Assembly: GCA_963703605.1 (NCBI GenBank)
Contig: CAVPFC010000058.1
Location: 98,062-162,061 of the forward strand
Direction: 5' to 3'
Source of the DNA: DASXKD01 sp963703605
GTDB taxonomy: Bacteria > Actinomycetota > Actinomycetes > Streptosporangiales > Streptosporangiaceae
DNA: 64,000 nt
The translations under genes and the position numbers were made by a program. Positions 54,517 through 63,871 of this stretch are shown here, one piece after another. Below the pieces are notes generated by a model that was not told the origin of the DNA, did no database searches, and saw only the letters and a program-made list of their open reading frames with translations. Within the stretch, counting starts at the first letter, position 1. Every line of letters begins with the position of its first letter.

Positions 54517-55018
54517 CCGGCCTCCCACCAAGGGCCGGAGCCCGCAGGCGTCACGGCAGACGCAGCGCCATAGAGCGCTGCCCGACACCCACCGATTCTA
54601 TGGTCTGACGCGCTGTTAACGGTCTCAGCCGGGTGCTGGGGCATGCTGCCGCTGCCATGACGATGGACTTGCACGGCCACATGAACGATGCCAACTTGTA
54701 CATGCCGCAAGTCTCGTCGGGGGCACCACGGGGGCATCTGAACCGGCCGATGCAGGCGCTCGAACGGATAGCGAGCCAGGGTTCGGGTACGAAAAACCTC
54801 TAATGAGCTGGGCTTTCGTGATCGAGCCGCCTATCGGAATCGAACCGATGACCTACGCATTACGAGAGGCACGCGAGCATGCCGCAGGCGCACTACCTGC
54901 ACAAACAGCACGGCGGACTGCGCCTGAAGCACCGATTGCACTGAACTTTTGTGGCTACCCGTTCCACGCCCCGTTCCACGCCACGAGCCTGCAGACCACC
55001 GTATCTTCAGGCTTGGGC
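54517..55018. other. 502-bp noncoding stretch containing a tRNA fragment
   Basis: No credible gene. The right part holds the 3' piece of a tRNA-Thr gene (separate entry). A GGGGGCACCACGGGGGCATC segment near 54720 has the look of sequence often found next to integration sites, without proof. Confidence 0.5.
54824..54866 (-). repeat. 3' fragment of a tRNA-Thr gene (probable att scar)
   Basis: On the minus strand the 43 bases begin at the anticodon loop CTCGTAA (anticodon CGT, Thr), then a variable loop AGGTC, a complete T-arm (ATCGG-TTCGATT-CCGAT) and the acceptor strand AGGCGGC plus discriminator. The 5' half of the tRNA is missing. This is what remains at the distal end of an element that integrated into a tRNA 3' end. 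From the orientation, the element lies to the right, and the intact tRNA should be beyond the window. Confidence 0.75.
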
Positions 55019-55624
55019 TCATCTGCCGATGGCAAGGGCGAGGAGGGTATCGACCGCAGTTTCGAACGGACGCGGATCCCGAAGTACCTGGGCGAGTAGA
55101 AGTCCTCCCTGGAGCGTGGCGAGCAGAGTAGTGGCGAGGTCGTCCGGGTCGATGCCGGACGGGAGTTTCCCGTCGGCATGAAGGGATCTGAGTGCATCGC
55201 CGATGGCGGCTGCCCACCGATCGAACCCGGCCGCGATGAGCGCTCGGGCCTCGGGGTCACTCTCGGCGAGCTGACCGACGAGCGAGCCAAGTGGGCAGCC
55301 CCCCTTTGCTTCGGTGCGCTTCGCTGCGGTGATCACCATGCTCCGCCAGGCTTCGACCCCGTTCGCGCCGCGGAGCGCGTGCCCCTGGTGACTGACGATG
55401 GTGTCGGCTTGGTAGTCGATGACCGCCTGCACGAGTTCGTTCTTGTCGGGGAAGTAGTGGTACATCTGAGAGCCGCTGACTTCCGCCGCCACCTTGACGT
55501 CTTCCAAGGTGGTGCCCGCCACCCCGCGCTCATGGATCAGGGCGGCGGCCTCCTCCACTATTCGTGCCCGGGTGCGCGCTCCCTTGGCGGTGAGCCTCGG
55601 CCGGTCACTCGTCTCGCTGACCAT
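55019..55624 (-). CDS. TetR-family repressor
   Basis: 201 residues. The HTH is at about residues 15-60 (ARIVEEAAALIHERGVAGTT, VSGSQMYHYFPDKNELV). The C-terminal ligand domain contains GGCPLGSLVGQLAES, typical of the YxaF/LmrA-type subgroup. It is divergent from an SDR gene, with a palindrome between them. The ligand is unknown, perhaps a hydrophobic carbonyl compound handled by the SDR enzymes. Confidence 0.92.
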   Translation of the reverse strand: MVSETSDRPRLTAKGARTRARIVEEAAALIHERGVAGTTLEDVKVAAEVSGSQMYHYFPDKNELVQAVIDYQADTIVSHQGHALRGANGVEAWRSMVITAAKRTEAKGGCPLGSLVGQLAESDPEARALIAAGFDRWAAAIGDALRSLHADGKLPSGIDPDDLATTLLATLQGGLLLAQVLRDPRPFETAVDTLLALAIGR

Positions 55625-55678
55625 GCACCCATATTAGCAGGATTTTGAGTTTGACAACCCAGTCCCATACTGTCAGAG

Positions 55679-55694
55679 TGAGTTGCACAACTCA
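55679..55694. promoter_or_regulatory. TetR operator palindrome
   Basis: TGAGTTG-CA-CAACTCA is a perfect 7-bp inverted repeat between the divergent TetR and SDR starts. A degenerate copy, TGAGTTTGACAACCCA, lies at 55646-55661. Both would let the repressor control itself and the SDR gene. Confidence 0.7.
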
Positions 55695-55719
55695 TTCTGG
55701 AGCGAGGGGACGACGTCAC

Positions 55720-56469
55720 GTGACTGACCTGAAGGGCAAGACAGCTCTGGTAACGGGCTCGACGAGCGGGATCGGCAAGGCGACGGCCATCGCCCTGGCC
55801 GCCCGCGGCGCTCACGTGCTGGTAGTGGGACGCGATGAGCAACGAGCCAAAGATGTGGTCGCCGAGATCGAAGGCAGCGGCGGCAGCGCAACGTTCCGGC
55901 TCACTACGTTGAGCGACCTCGAATCGGCCCGGGACCTGGTCGAGTGGGCCACTGAGGCAGGCGACGGTCACGTCGACATCCTCATCAACAACGCCGGCGT
56001 CGCCTTGCTCGGACCAAGCAACGCAGCCACCGAAGCAGAGTTCGACGAGACCTTCGCGCTGAACGTCAAAGTGCCGTTCTTCCTCGTCGCGTCACTGGCA
56101 CCAGCCATGGCCGAACGCGGATGGGGATCGATCGTCAATCTCTCCACGATGGTCGCCAGCTTCGGACAGGCCGGCATGGCTCTGTACGGCGCCAGCCGAG
56201 CGGCTCTCGAACTGTTCACTAAGGCCTGGGCCGCCGAATACGGCCCGCGTGGTGTCCGGGTCAACGCCGTTGCCCCCGGCCCGACGCGCACCCGGATGAT
56301 GGAAGCAGTCCCCGACGAGATGGTGAATCAGCTCGCAGCACTAGCACCAGCAGGTCGCGTAGCTGAGCCCGAGGAACTGGCTGCGGCGATCGTCTTCCTC
56401 GCCAGTGATGATGCCAGCTTCGTCCACGGCGTCACTCTTGCGGTCGATGGAGGCCGGGTAGCGACGTAA
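55720..56469 (+). CDS. SDR-family oxidoreductase
   Basis: 249 residues from GTG 55720. It is a classical SDR: TGSTSGIGKATAIALA, NNAGVAL, a Ser in NLSTMVASFG, YGASRAALE (Tyr, with the usual Lys of YxxxK replaced by Arg), and a C-terminal GVTLAVDGG. It is the probable main target of the TetR repressor. Substrate unknown. Confidence 0.88.
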   Translation: MTDLKGKTALVTGSTSGIGKATAIALAARGAHVLVVGRDEQRAKDVVAEIEGSGGSATFRLTTLSDLESARDLVEWATEAGDGHVDILINNAGVALLGPSNAATEAEFDETFALNVKVPFFLVASLAPAMAERGWGSIVNLSTMVASFGQAGMALYGASRAALELFTKAWAAEYGPRGVRVNAVAPGPTRTRMMEAVPDEMVNQLAALAPAGRVAEPEELAAAIVFLASDDASFVHGVTLAVDGGRVAT

Positions 56470-56541
56470 CGCCTGTCGGCGTGAAGTTTAGGTGAGAAGA
56501 CCTAGAACACAGATCGCAACTAACAGCTGAGGAGTATCCAC

Positions 56542-56836
56542 ATGAGCGCATACGTAATTGTCGAATTCACCGTCAAGGACCCGGATGTTTATCGTGAGAA
56601 ATACGGCCCCAACGCTGGGCGGACGGCCAAAGAGTACGGAGGCGAGGTTCTCGCCAACAGCTATCTGGGAGATCCTGCACGGCGATGCCTCGCTCACTTC
56701 AGGGGCACTCATGCGGTTTCCCGACCATGAGACGGCCATCAAGTGGTACAACTCGCCTGAATATCAGCAGCTGATCGATGTCCGAAGTGTCGCGATGGAT
56801 GCTCGGTTTAGCTTGCTCGACGGCCTCCCTAGCTGA
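56542..56836 (+). pseudogene. DUF1330 protein with a frame break
   Basis: Starts at ATG 56542 (GAGGAG upstream): MSAYVIVEFTVKDPDVYREK, then YGPNAGRTAKEYGGEVLA. Near 56655-56668 it must slip one base to continue as WEILHGDASLT, MRFPDHETAIKWYNSPEYQQ and LIDVRSVAMDARFSLLDG. Repaired length is about 97 residues, which is usual for DUF1330. Function of the family is unknown. A mutation or sequencing indel explains the break. Confidence 0.75.
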
Positions 56837-56937
56837 TCGAGGTGGCTCCATAGGAAGGGTGGCACTCAGATGGCATCAGATCTAGATTCCCGAACTGCAC
56901 TCGTAACGGGCGAGAACCTGTCCGATGGGAGAAGCGA

Positions 56938-57831
56938 ATGAGCAAGTTCGACGCCCAGTTCGCGGGTCGGCTGGACGGTCAGACCGTGCTAGTCACCGGC
57001 ACCAAGGGCGGTATCGGCCACGAAACCGCCCAAGGCATTGGGAATAGTGGGGCGACTGTGCTGGTGCACGCCCGTCGTGCCGACGACGCCCAACGCGCTG
57101 TCGACCTACTGGTCAACAACGGCAACGGCAAGGGCCAGTACCTGCCCGTAGCCGGAGACCTCGGATCTCTGGCGGGTGTTCGGGAACTCGTCGACGCTGT
57201 GCACGAGGCCGCGCCGAAGGGACTCAACGGACTGGTCAACAACGCGGGCGCCGCGTTCTCCAGCAAGGCGCTGTCACCCGACGGGTACGAGCGGACCATC
57301 GCCATCAATCACGTCGCGCTGGCGGCACTGACCGACGGGCTGCTCGACCTGCTCCGGAAGGGCGCTGATGATTTCGCCGCGCCCTCGCGGGTGGTCAACA
57401 TGACCGCCCTGATCGAGTCGCGGGGCAAGCCGATCACCGACTGGAGCTACCCGGGTAAGTACAAGCAGATCCAGGCCTACGCCGATGCCAAACTGCTGGC
57501 CCTGATGTACACCTACGCCCAAGCTCGCCGCCATGAGGGCGAGGGCCTGACGTTCAACGCAGTCAGCCCGGGCGCGGTCAAAACCAGTCTCGGCAGCAAG
57601 GCCGGCGGGCCGTTCAAAACGATTCAGGCGTTGACCAATCCGTTCGTCGGGCCTCCGGAGAAGGGGTCACGCGGCTGTGTGCGGCTGATGGCCGATCCGG
57701 AGCTCGCGACCGCGACCGGGGGCTACTACAGCTCCGCGAAGTTGAAGAAGTCCTCGAAGAAGTCCCAGGACGCCGAAGGCCAGGAACGCATCTACGCCCA
57801 GACCGAACGGGAATTGCGCGCCCACCCCTGA
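56938..57831 (+). CDS. SDR-family oxidoreductase (retinol-dehydrogenase-like)
   Basis: 297 residues. It has TVLVTGTKGGIGHETAQG, NNAGAAFSSK, NMTALIESRG and YADAKLLALMY in place of the usual YxxxK (Tyr-Ala-Asp-Ala-Lys). Long C-terminal region with a Lys-rich stretch (AKLKKSSKKSQD). Separate from the TetR-controlled SDR but in the same strand and region, so probably co-expressed. Substrate unknown. Confidence 0.85.
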   Translation: MSKFDAQFAGRLDGQTVLVTGTKGGIGHETAQGIGNSGATVLVHARRADDAQRAVDLLVNNGNGKGQYLPVAGDLGSLAGVRELVDAVHEAAPKGLNGLVNNAGAAFSSKALSPDGYERTIAINHVALAALTDGLLDLLRKGADDFAAPSRVVNMTALIESRGKPITDWSYPGKYKQIQAYADAKLLALMYTYAQARRHEGEGLTFNAVSPGAVKTSLGSKAGGPFKTIQALTNPFVGPPEKGSRGCVRLMADPELATATGGYYSSAKLKKSSKKSQDAEGQERIYAQTERELRAHP

Positions 57832-58259
57832 GCCGGCGGTCACCTACCGATGAGACCCGCCGACAAAGAGCTCACGCAAGCGGTGCGGGCACTACGTGAT
57901 CCTCGCTCCTGGGGTCGGCGGGGCGTTCCTGGGCCCGTCGCCAAGCGCGCCGACGCCATCGCCGGAGCTGCCGCTCACACCCAGGGCCCAGTCCGTGACG
58001 GGGCGGCACTCGCCCCGCCCACATCACCTATAGGAGTTGCGTCGTGGCAGACTTTCCCGCCTGTCCCGCGACTCTGGGAGTGAGGACGTAGCGGCGGGCT
58101 GACGTCGTTTGTGGTGAGGATGGCCGGGAGGGCAGCCCTGCGGGGTTGTCCTTTTTCGTGTGCGACGCCACCGTGATCAGGTCCGGGTAGGCGGCGGCCC
58201 TCCCGTCTTTCTCTTGGCCGAGGTGGCGGGAGGGCCGCGCGAGGTGCGCGGAGGCACCG
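57832..58259. other. 428-bp left flank of the transposon
   Basis: A weak 77-codon frame at 57850-58083 has no recognisable content. From about 58075 on, the sequence belongs to the left end of the three-gene transposon (imperfect inverted repeat with 61268-61296). It includes an inverted arrangement of GGGAGGGC and GCCCTCCC segments near 58127-58235. Confidence 0.5.
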
Positions 58260-58868
58260 ATGGTCACGGTAGGCGCTGATGCGCGTGTGGTCGAGCGGCG
58301 GCTGGCGGCGGGGCGGTTGCGCTGCCCGGCGTGCTCGGGGGTGTTGGCGGGGTGGGGGCATGCCCGCCAGCGGGTGGTCCGGGGGGCGGGCGGGATTGGC
58401 TGGCGGCTTTGTCCGCGCAGGTCGCGGTGTTGTGGCTGTGGGGTTACGCACGTTCTGCTGCCGGTGAGCTGCCTGCTGCGGCGGGCGGACGGGGTGGCGG
58501 TGATCTGGGCGGCGCTGGCCGGCAAGGCCGGAGGGCTGGGGTACCGGCCGATCGCGGCCGGCCTGGGCAGGCCTGCGTCGACGGTGCGGGACTGGCTGGC
58601 CCGGTTCGCCTCGCGGGCCGGGGCGGTCCGCGGGCTGTTCACGGTGTGGTTGTGCGCGCTTGATGCGGATCCGCCGCTGCTGCCGCCCGCGGGCTCGGTG
58701 GTGGCCGATGCGGTGGCTGCGGTCACCGCGGCGGCCATGGCGGCGGGCCGCCGCTGGGCGGGGCGGCTGGTCAGCCTGTCGCCGGGTGAGCTGGCCAGCT
58801 CGGTGAGCGCCGGGCTGCTGCTGGCGCCGGGCTTCGGCGCGGAGTGGATCAACACGAGCTCGTCCTAG
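58260..58868 (+). CDS. Zinc-finger/HTH protein of the transposon (DUF6431-like)
   Basis: 202 residues. The N-terminus has RCPACSGVLAGWGHARQRVV and LCPRRSRCCGCGVTHVLLPV, a four-Cys zinc ribbon that probably binds the transposon ends. An HTH-like segment follows (GYRPIAAGLGRPASTVRDWL). It is regularly encoded ahead of this type of transposase and is presumed an accessory transposition or regulatory protein. Confidence 0.75.
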   Translation: MVTVGADARVVERRLAAGRLRCPACSGVLAGWGHARQRVVRGAGGIGWRLCPRRSRCCGCGVTHVLLPVSCLLRRADGVAVIWAALAGKAGGLGYRPIAAGLGRPASTVRDWLARFASRAGAVRGLFTVWLCALDADPPLLPPAGSVVADAVAAVTAAAMAAGRRWAGRLVSLSPGELASSVSAGLLLAPGFGAEWINTSSS

Positions 58869-58935
58869 CCGGGCGGGCTGGCGGGCCGCCAGGGTGGCCG
58901 GGAGCAAGATCAGCTCCCCTTGAACCCCTGGAGGC

Positions 58936-60375
58936 GTGATGAGCCCGGCAGATGATGACGACGCCCGCGTGCGGCGGGCCCGTGCGGTGGCGTTGTTCCG
59001 GTATGCGCTGATCCGCGAGGCGGCCGATCCCGGGCTGAGTACCCGGCAGCGGGGCCGGCTGGTCCGCGAGCTGGCTGGCCGTGAGCATGCCGGGCCGTTC
59101 GGCGAGCCGGTCAGGGTGTCGCGGCCGAGCCTGGACCGGTGGATTCGGGCCTGGCGGGCCGGCGGGTTCGACGCGCTGGCACCGCCGTCCCGCCAGGTCA
59201 CCCCGCGGACCCCGGCCGAGGTCCTGGAGCTGGCCGCAGCGCTGAAGCGGGAGAACCCGGCCCGCACCGCCGCCCAGGTCGCCCGGGTGTTGCGCGCCAC
59301 CGGCGGCTGGTCACCGTCAGAGCGGACCCTGCAGCGCCACTTCACGCGGCTGGAGCTCACCACCCGGCCAGACGGCAGCCCGCCGCCGGTGTTCGGCCGG
59401 TTCGAGGCCGCCCGCCCCAACGAGATGTGGACCGGTGACGCATTGCACGGGCCGGTGATCGGCGGCCGCAAAACCTACCTTTTCGCGTTCATCGATGACC
59501 ATTCACGCCTGATCACCGGGCACCGGTTCGGTTACGCCGAGGACACCGTCCGCCTCGCCGCGGCGCTGCGCCCGGCGCTGGCCAGCCGCGGTGTCCCCGA
59601 GCGGATCTACGTCGATAACGGCTCCGCTTTCGTGGATGCCTGGCTGCTGCGCGGCTGCGCGGTGCTCGGCATCAAGCTCACCCACTCCACGCCGGGCCGG
59701 CCCCAGGGGCGGGGGAAGATCGAGCGCCTGTTTCTCACGGTGCGCGAGCAGTTCCTGGTCGAGATCACCGGCGATCCCGGCGAGGGCGGGCGGCGGCACG
59801 TGACCAGCATCGCCGAGCTGAACCGGCTGTTCACCGCGTGGGCCGAAACGGTCTACCACCGCCGGGTGCACTCCGAGACCGGGCAGGCCCCGCTCCAGCG
59901 GTGGGCTGAGGGATGGGCCGGGACCGCGCCGCCGCTGCCAGAACCCGCCCAGCTGCACGAGGCGTTCTTGTGGAGCGAGCGGCGCACCGTCCGCAAGACC
60001 GCGACGGTGTCGCTGCACGGCAACACCTACCAGGTCGACCCCTCCCTGACCGGCCGGAAAGTCGAGCTGATCTTCGACCCGTTCGACCTGGCCAGCATCG
60101 AGGTCCGCTGGCAGGGCAGGCCAGCCGGGCAGGCGATCCCGCACGTCATCGGCCGTCACGCCCACCCCAAAGCCCGGCCCGAGCAGCCGGCCCCGCCCGC
60201 CCGGCCGACCGGCATCGACTACCTCGCCCTGATCGACGCCGCCCACGACACCCGCCTCGCCGGCGCCGCGATCAGCTTCGCCGGCCTCAGCGACCCGCCC
60301 CCCAGCCCCGCAGCCCCCGGTCAGCTGCCCGGCCAGCTCACCACCGGCCAGGCCATCGCCGAGGAGGACCGGTGA
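58936..60375 (+). CDS. DDE-type transposase (integrase core, Mu/Tn7-TnsB-like)
   Basis: 479 residues. N-terminal HTH domains (PSLDRWIRAWRAGGFDALAP; SPSERTLQRHFTRLEL) are followed by a catalytic core with the triad D (MWTGDALHGP), D (IYVDNGSAFVDA) and E (GRPQGRGKIERLF). The C-terminal beta domain (TATVSLHGNTYQVDPSLTG) is typical of this family. Ends with a GTGA overlap with its ATPase partner. Confidence 0.95.
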   Translation: MMSPADDDDARVRRARAVALFRYALIREAADPGLSTRQRGRLVRELAGREHAGPFGEPVRVSRPSLDRWIRAWRAGGFDALAPPSRQVTPRTPAEVLELAAALKRENPARTAAQVARVLRATGGWSPSERTLQRHFTRLELTTRPDGSPPPVFGRFEAARPNEMWTGDALHGPVIGGRKTYLFAFIDDHSRLITGHRFGYAEDTVRLAAALRPALASRGVPERIYVDNGSAFVDAWLLRGCAVLGIKLTHSTPGRPQGRGKIERLFLTVREQFLVEITGDPGEGGRRHVTSIAELNRLFTAWAETVYHRRVHSETGQAPLQRWAEGWAGTAPPLPEPAQLHEAFLWSERRTVRKTATVSLHGNTYQVDPSLTGRKVELIFDPFDLASIEVRWQGRPAGQAIPHVIGRHAHPKARPEQPAPPARPTGIDYLALIDAAHDTRLAGAAISFAGLSDPPPSPAAPGQLPGQLTTGQAIAEEDR

Positions 60376-61187
60376 GCATCGAGAAACTCCAAGCCCACCA
60401 TGGGTTCACCCGGATGCCCTTCCGCCGTGACCTGGCGCCGGGCATGCTGCACCGCCACGCCGCCCACGCCGAGGCCGCCGCCCGGATCACCTGGTGCATC
60501 AGCGAACACGCCCTCGGCGTCATCACCGGCGAAGTCGGCGCCGGCAAAACCGTCGCCCTGCGCGCCGCCCTCGCCAGCCTCGACGCCTCCCGGCACACCC
60601 TCATCTACCTCGGCAACCCCTCCGTCGGCGTCCGCGGCATCAACCACGCCATCGTCACCGCGCTCGGCGGCGTCCCCAAAACCCACCACGCCACCCTCAC
60701 CCCCCAGGCCATGGACCTGCTCGCCCGCGAGCACGCCGAACGCGGCCGCATCCCGGTCCTGGCCATCGACGAGGCCCACATGCTCGAGCCCGCCCAGCTC
60801 GAAGCCATCCGCATGCTCACCAACCACGACCTCGACTCCGGCTGCCCGCTGGCCTGCCTGCTCATCGGCCAGCCCACCCTGCGCCGGCGGATCAAGCTCG
60901 GCATCCTCGCCGCCCTCGACCAGCGCATCGCCGTCCGCTACACCATGCCCGGCATGACACCCGAGGAGACCACCAGCTACATCACCCACCACCTCACCCT
61001 CGCCGGCCGGTCCGACCCGCTGTTCAGCGACGACGCCATCACCATGATCCACACCACCAGCCGCGGCCTGCCCCGCGCCGTCAACAACCTCGCCATCCAG
61101 GCCCTCATCGCCGCCTACGCCAGCCGCAAGGCCATCGTCGACGAATCCGCCGCCCGCACCGCCGCCGCCGAGGTCACGGCAGACTGA
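60372..61187 (+). CDS. AAA ATPase partner of the transposase (ExeA/TniB-like)
   Basis: 271 residues from GTG 60372. Walker A is VITGEVGAGKTVALRAAL, Walker B VLAIDEAHMLEPAQLEAIRM, and a C-terminal helix bundle follows (SRGLPRAVNNLAIQALIA). Proteins of this type act like TniB/TnsC, selecting the target and stimulating the transposase. Coupled to the transposase gene. A strong terminator follows 28 bases later. Confidence 0.93.
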   Translation: MSIEKLQAHHGFTRMPFRRDLAPGMLHRHAAHAEAAARITWCISEHALGVITGEVGAGKTVALRAALASLDASRHTLIYLGNPSVGVRGINHAIVTALGGVPKTHHATLTPQAMDLLAREHAERGRIPVLAIDEAHMLEPAQLEAIRMLTNHDLDSGCPLACLLIGQPTLRRRIKLGILAALDQRIAVRYTMPGMTPEETTSYITHHLTLAGRSDPLFSDDAITMIHTTSRGLPRAVNNLAIQALIAAYASRKAIVDESAARTAAAEVTAD

Positions 61188-61648
61188 CCACCACGCCGCC
61201 ACCACGCACACCAAGGCCCCGCCGGAACACCCCCGGCGGGGCCTTTCCCAATGCCCGTATCCTCACCGTCAGCGACGCCGAAATCATCACGCTGAATGTC
61301 CGCGCACAGCCCTTCCCTTCCACGGTGGCCTTAGCCCACCGGGACCAGTATCGTCGCTCGCTTCACATTTCCACCCCAGGGGCTCGGTGAACCGCACGCC
61401 ACGGGCCTGGCCATCGGCAGCGTCCGGACCCTGGACCGAATCAGATACCGGCCCGTCGGGCCAGCCATGGCGGAGCTCGCTCATGCTGCGGTGAAGGGTC
61501 GTCCGCCAGCCGATCATCTAGCATGGACAAGCCCCCGATGGGGAAAGCGCGCGGAGCCGCAGAGCCCGTGGATTAGGCCATTCGACCCTAGAGACTGCGG
61601 GCACTCCCGCCAGAAGATGGTGGCAAGACCCGGGAGGAGGTGAGGTTT
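61188..61648. other. 461-bp right flank of the transposon
   Basis: It holds the terminator at 61215-61243 and the presumed right end of the element (61268-61297). No coding feature is seen between 61300 and 61648 apart from the GGGAGGAGG ribosome-binding site of the next gene. Confidence 0.5.
61215..61243 (+). terminator. Rho-independent terminator after the ATPase gene
   Basis: GGCCCCGCCGG and CCGGCGGGGCC form an 11-bp stem with a seven-base loop, followed by TTTCCC. It ends the transposon operon. Confidence 0.85.
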
Positions 61649-62404
61649 GTGAGCCCTACCGCACCTCGCCCAGCCAGACACGGCCCTGCGCAGATGGAGC
61701 AGGGGAACGGTTTCTCGCCTGTCGACGACGGCGAGGAGGATTCGGCGATCAAGCACGTGCGCACGCTTGGTGCTTGGTCGGCGCGAGCGCTCTTCTTCGT
61801 CGAAGTTGTCTACGTCGCCGTGTTCGTCGCGGGATTCGCGTCCATCGGCAACAGCAGCGCCCCACTGCCCGATCCGTACCTCGCCATCGGTGAGATCATC
61901 ATCCTGGTGATGGCGCCGATCATGGTCTGCCTAATGCTCGCCATCCACCAGTGCGCTCCGAAACAGGCGAAGCCCTTCACGCTGGTCGCGCTCGGATGGA
62001 TGCTGGCCGCCGCGGCATTCACCACCGTCGTCCACTTCGTCGGGCTAACGGTGGCGCGACACATCGACCCGGCGACCTTCCCGGGCTATGCCCGGATCTT
62101 CGGTTGGCAGTGGCCATCGACGTTCTACGCGATCGACATCGTCGCGTGGGACGTGTTCTTCGGGTTGTCTCTCCTGTTCGCCGTACCGGCGTTTGCGCAT
62201 AGGAGAGACGCCACACTCGTGCGACGGGGCCTCATTCTCAGCGGATCGCTTTGCCTGATCGGCCTGATCGGGCCATTCGCCAACGCGCTCGGATGGCGCA
62301 CCATTGGCATTCTCGGTTACACGGTCGTCTTCGGCCTCACCTGCCTCCCGCTCAGCCGAACTTTCAAGCTGGACACCTCACGCGCTGACCCCGGCGCAGC
62401 CTGA
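61649..62404 (+). CDS. Integral membrane protein of unknown family
   Basis: 251 residues from GTG 61649, which has GGAGG eight bases before; a GTG at 61640 is also in frame. Hydrophilic N-terminus of about 40 residues, then six or seven membrane helices (ALFFVEVVYVAVFVAGFASI; IIILVMAPIMVCLMLAIHQ; LVALGWMLAAAAFTTVVHFV; AWDVFFGLSLLFAVPAFAH). I cannot assign a family. It stands alone to the right of the transposon. Confidence 0.75.
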   Translation: MSPTAPRPARHGPAQMEQGNGFSPVDDGEEDSAIKHVRTLGAWSARALFFVEVVYVAVFVAGFASIGNSSAPLPDPYLAIGEIIILVMAPIMVCLMLAIHQCAPKQAKPFTLVALGWMLAAAAFTTVVHFVGLTVARHIDPATFPGYARIFGWQWPSTFYAIDIVAWDVFFGLSLLFAVPAFAHRRDATLVRRGLILSGSLCLIGLIGPFANALGWRTIGILGYTVVFGLTCLPLSRTFKLDTSRADPGAA

Positions 62405-63085
62405 CCGCAACTGCAACGATATCCCCGAAACAGGGCAAACGATGGCACTGATCTGGTTCTCCATTCAGCCATTTCGCGCCTCTCTCCACTTCATGCGTCG
62501 TCCGTTGGTGTTGTTCTGAGGGTTGGACCGCCCGGCGACCCGCACCTCATCGGCCGAGCCTTGACGAGATGACAGACGGTCGAGTGCCGTTCGGCGTTAT
62601 TGCAGCCAATACTGCTGTCATGACGGCGGACAACGCCTGCCACAGATGGACAGCCCTGGAGTATCGGCCCAGCCCACAGACCGCAACCGACGGTCCCGGG
62701 GCGAGCTTGCCCACTCCTACGGATCTGTGAGTGTCGTTCCCGGCGGTTCTGGGTGGACTGCCGCCAGGATCGGTGTCGGCGATTCCGGGTGACTCGCTAC
62801 GGATCTGGCCGCCGGTGGCGTGCCTTTCTTGTGACCTGTCCCCGGTGCCGCCGACTCCGGCCTGGCCCACCGCGTTGACCTGATCAGAAGCCTGTCCGCC
62901 AGTTGGCGTGACCCTTCACAGATGTGCCACCCGGTGACTCCACCCAGGCCGGTGCCGACGTCGGCCCCAATCCTGGAAGATCGGCATGAGCTGTGGGTGG
63001 TATCCCGAATCGTTTCTGACATTTGCGCGTAACTGGGCCGGGCGGCCCTCAGACCGTTGCTGGGAGCGGATCGGGTGCTGCCGGG
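62405..63085. other. 681-bp region without a recognisable gene
   Basis: Two minus-strand frames (62547-62870, 62717-63022) show no conserved motif or suitable ribosome-binding site. The sequence has the mixed composition of decayed accessory DNA. No RNA gene, repeat or promoter could be assigned. Confidence 0.5.
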
Positions 63086-63871
63086 TCAGGTGAAGAATGC
63101 GGCCACCGCCGGAGTGAAACTCCGGTCGCGCGTCACCGTGATGTGGCCGCGGCCGCTGATGAGATGCAGGTGGCTACCAGCGATGAGCTGCGCGGTCTGT
63201 CCGAACAGGGCCGCGTTGTAGAACCGGTCGTCGCGGCCGGCGACGATGAGGGTCGGCGCGGTGATCGGCACCGGGCAGCTGGCCAGATCAAAGCCGTCCT
63301 CAGCCTCGATGGTGGTCGCCATGTCTGCCCACTGCCCGGGACCGCGCGCGACGGCGGGCGAGCAACCAGCCGGCCGCGGCGGCTACGACCTTCCCCCGCC
63401 ATGGCGGCACCAGCCCGGCGGCAGCGATCGCCGCGGCGCGCCGATACGCGCCGCGGCGGATGGATGCCGCGACCTGAGCCTGCAGTGCTTTGCCGACTGG
63501 GCCCAGACGGCAGGCGGCGCTGATAAGCGCCAGCCGGCCGACCAGCTCGCCATGATCGGCGCTGAGCTGAGCCGCGATACTGCCGCCTGTCGACGTGCCT
63601 GCCAAGTCAACCGGCGCGGCGAAGGCGTCGCGCAGCGCCTCGGCATGCTCGCCCGCCAGCTCGGCCATCGTCATCACCCGGCGCGGCGGTTGAACAGCAC
63701 CAGGCGCCGCGACGCGGCCAGCGGCAACAGCGGATGAAGGGCGCTATTCACCACTGCATCGCCGCCGACCCCGGTGACCGGCATCAAACCCGCGAACACC
63801 ACGAGCGGAGGGCCGCCCCCGACAGCGGCGTAGGGCAACGAACCATATACTCCCCGCTCGACCTCCACCAC
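63086..63871 (-). pseudogene. Alpha/beta hydrolase with two frame breaks
   Basis: Three frames together give one hydrolase. The N-terminal part (GVYGSLPYAAVGGGPPLVVF...LVLFNRRAG) meets a stop near 63674. The nucleophile region (MTMAELAGEHAEALRDAFAA, DLAGTSTGGSIAAQLS) has Ser in GTSTGG. After a second shift near 63345-63362 comes the acid/His part (TLIVAGRDDRFYNAALF, LHLISGRGHITVTRD). One shift is of the lost-base and the other of the extra-base type. The repaired gene is about 260 residues; the exact start (GTG 63868/63871) is uncertain. Non-functional, or an indel artefact. Confidence 0.72.

Larger units (their letters stand above)
58075..61297 (+). mobile_element. Three-gene transposon (DUF6431 - DDE transposase - AAA ATPase)
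   Basis: Gene content defines the element: a zinc-finger/HTH protein, a DDE transposase and an AAA ATPase with a GTGA overlap. The suggested ends are 58075-58105 and 61268-61296. They align as imperfect inverted repeats around CGGCG..CTGACG, with gaps, so the boundaries are provisional. No target duplication is established. Confidence 0.6.

Noticed and set aside
57850..58083. 77-codon frame before the transposon
   Set aside because: No domain, weak start context, and it runs into the transposon end.
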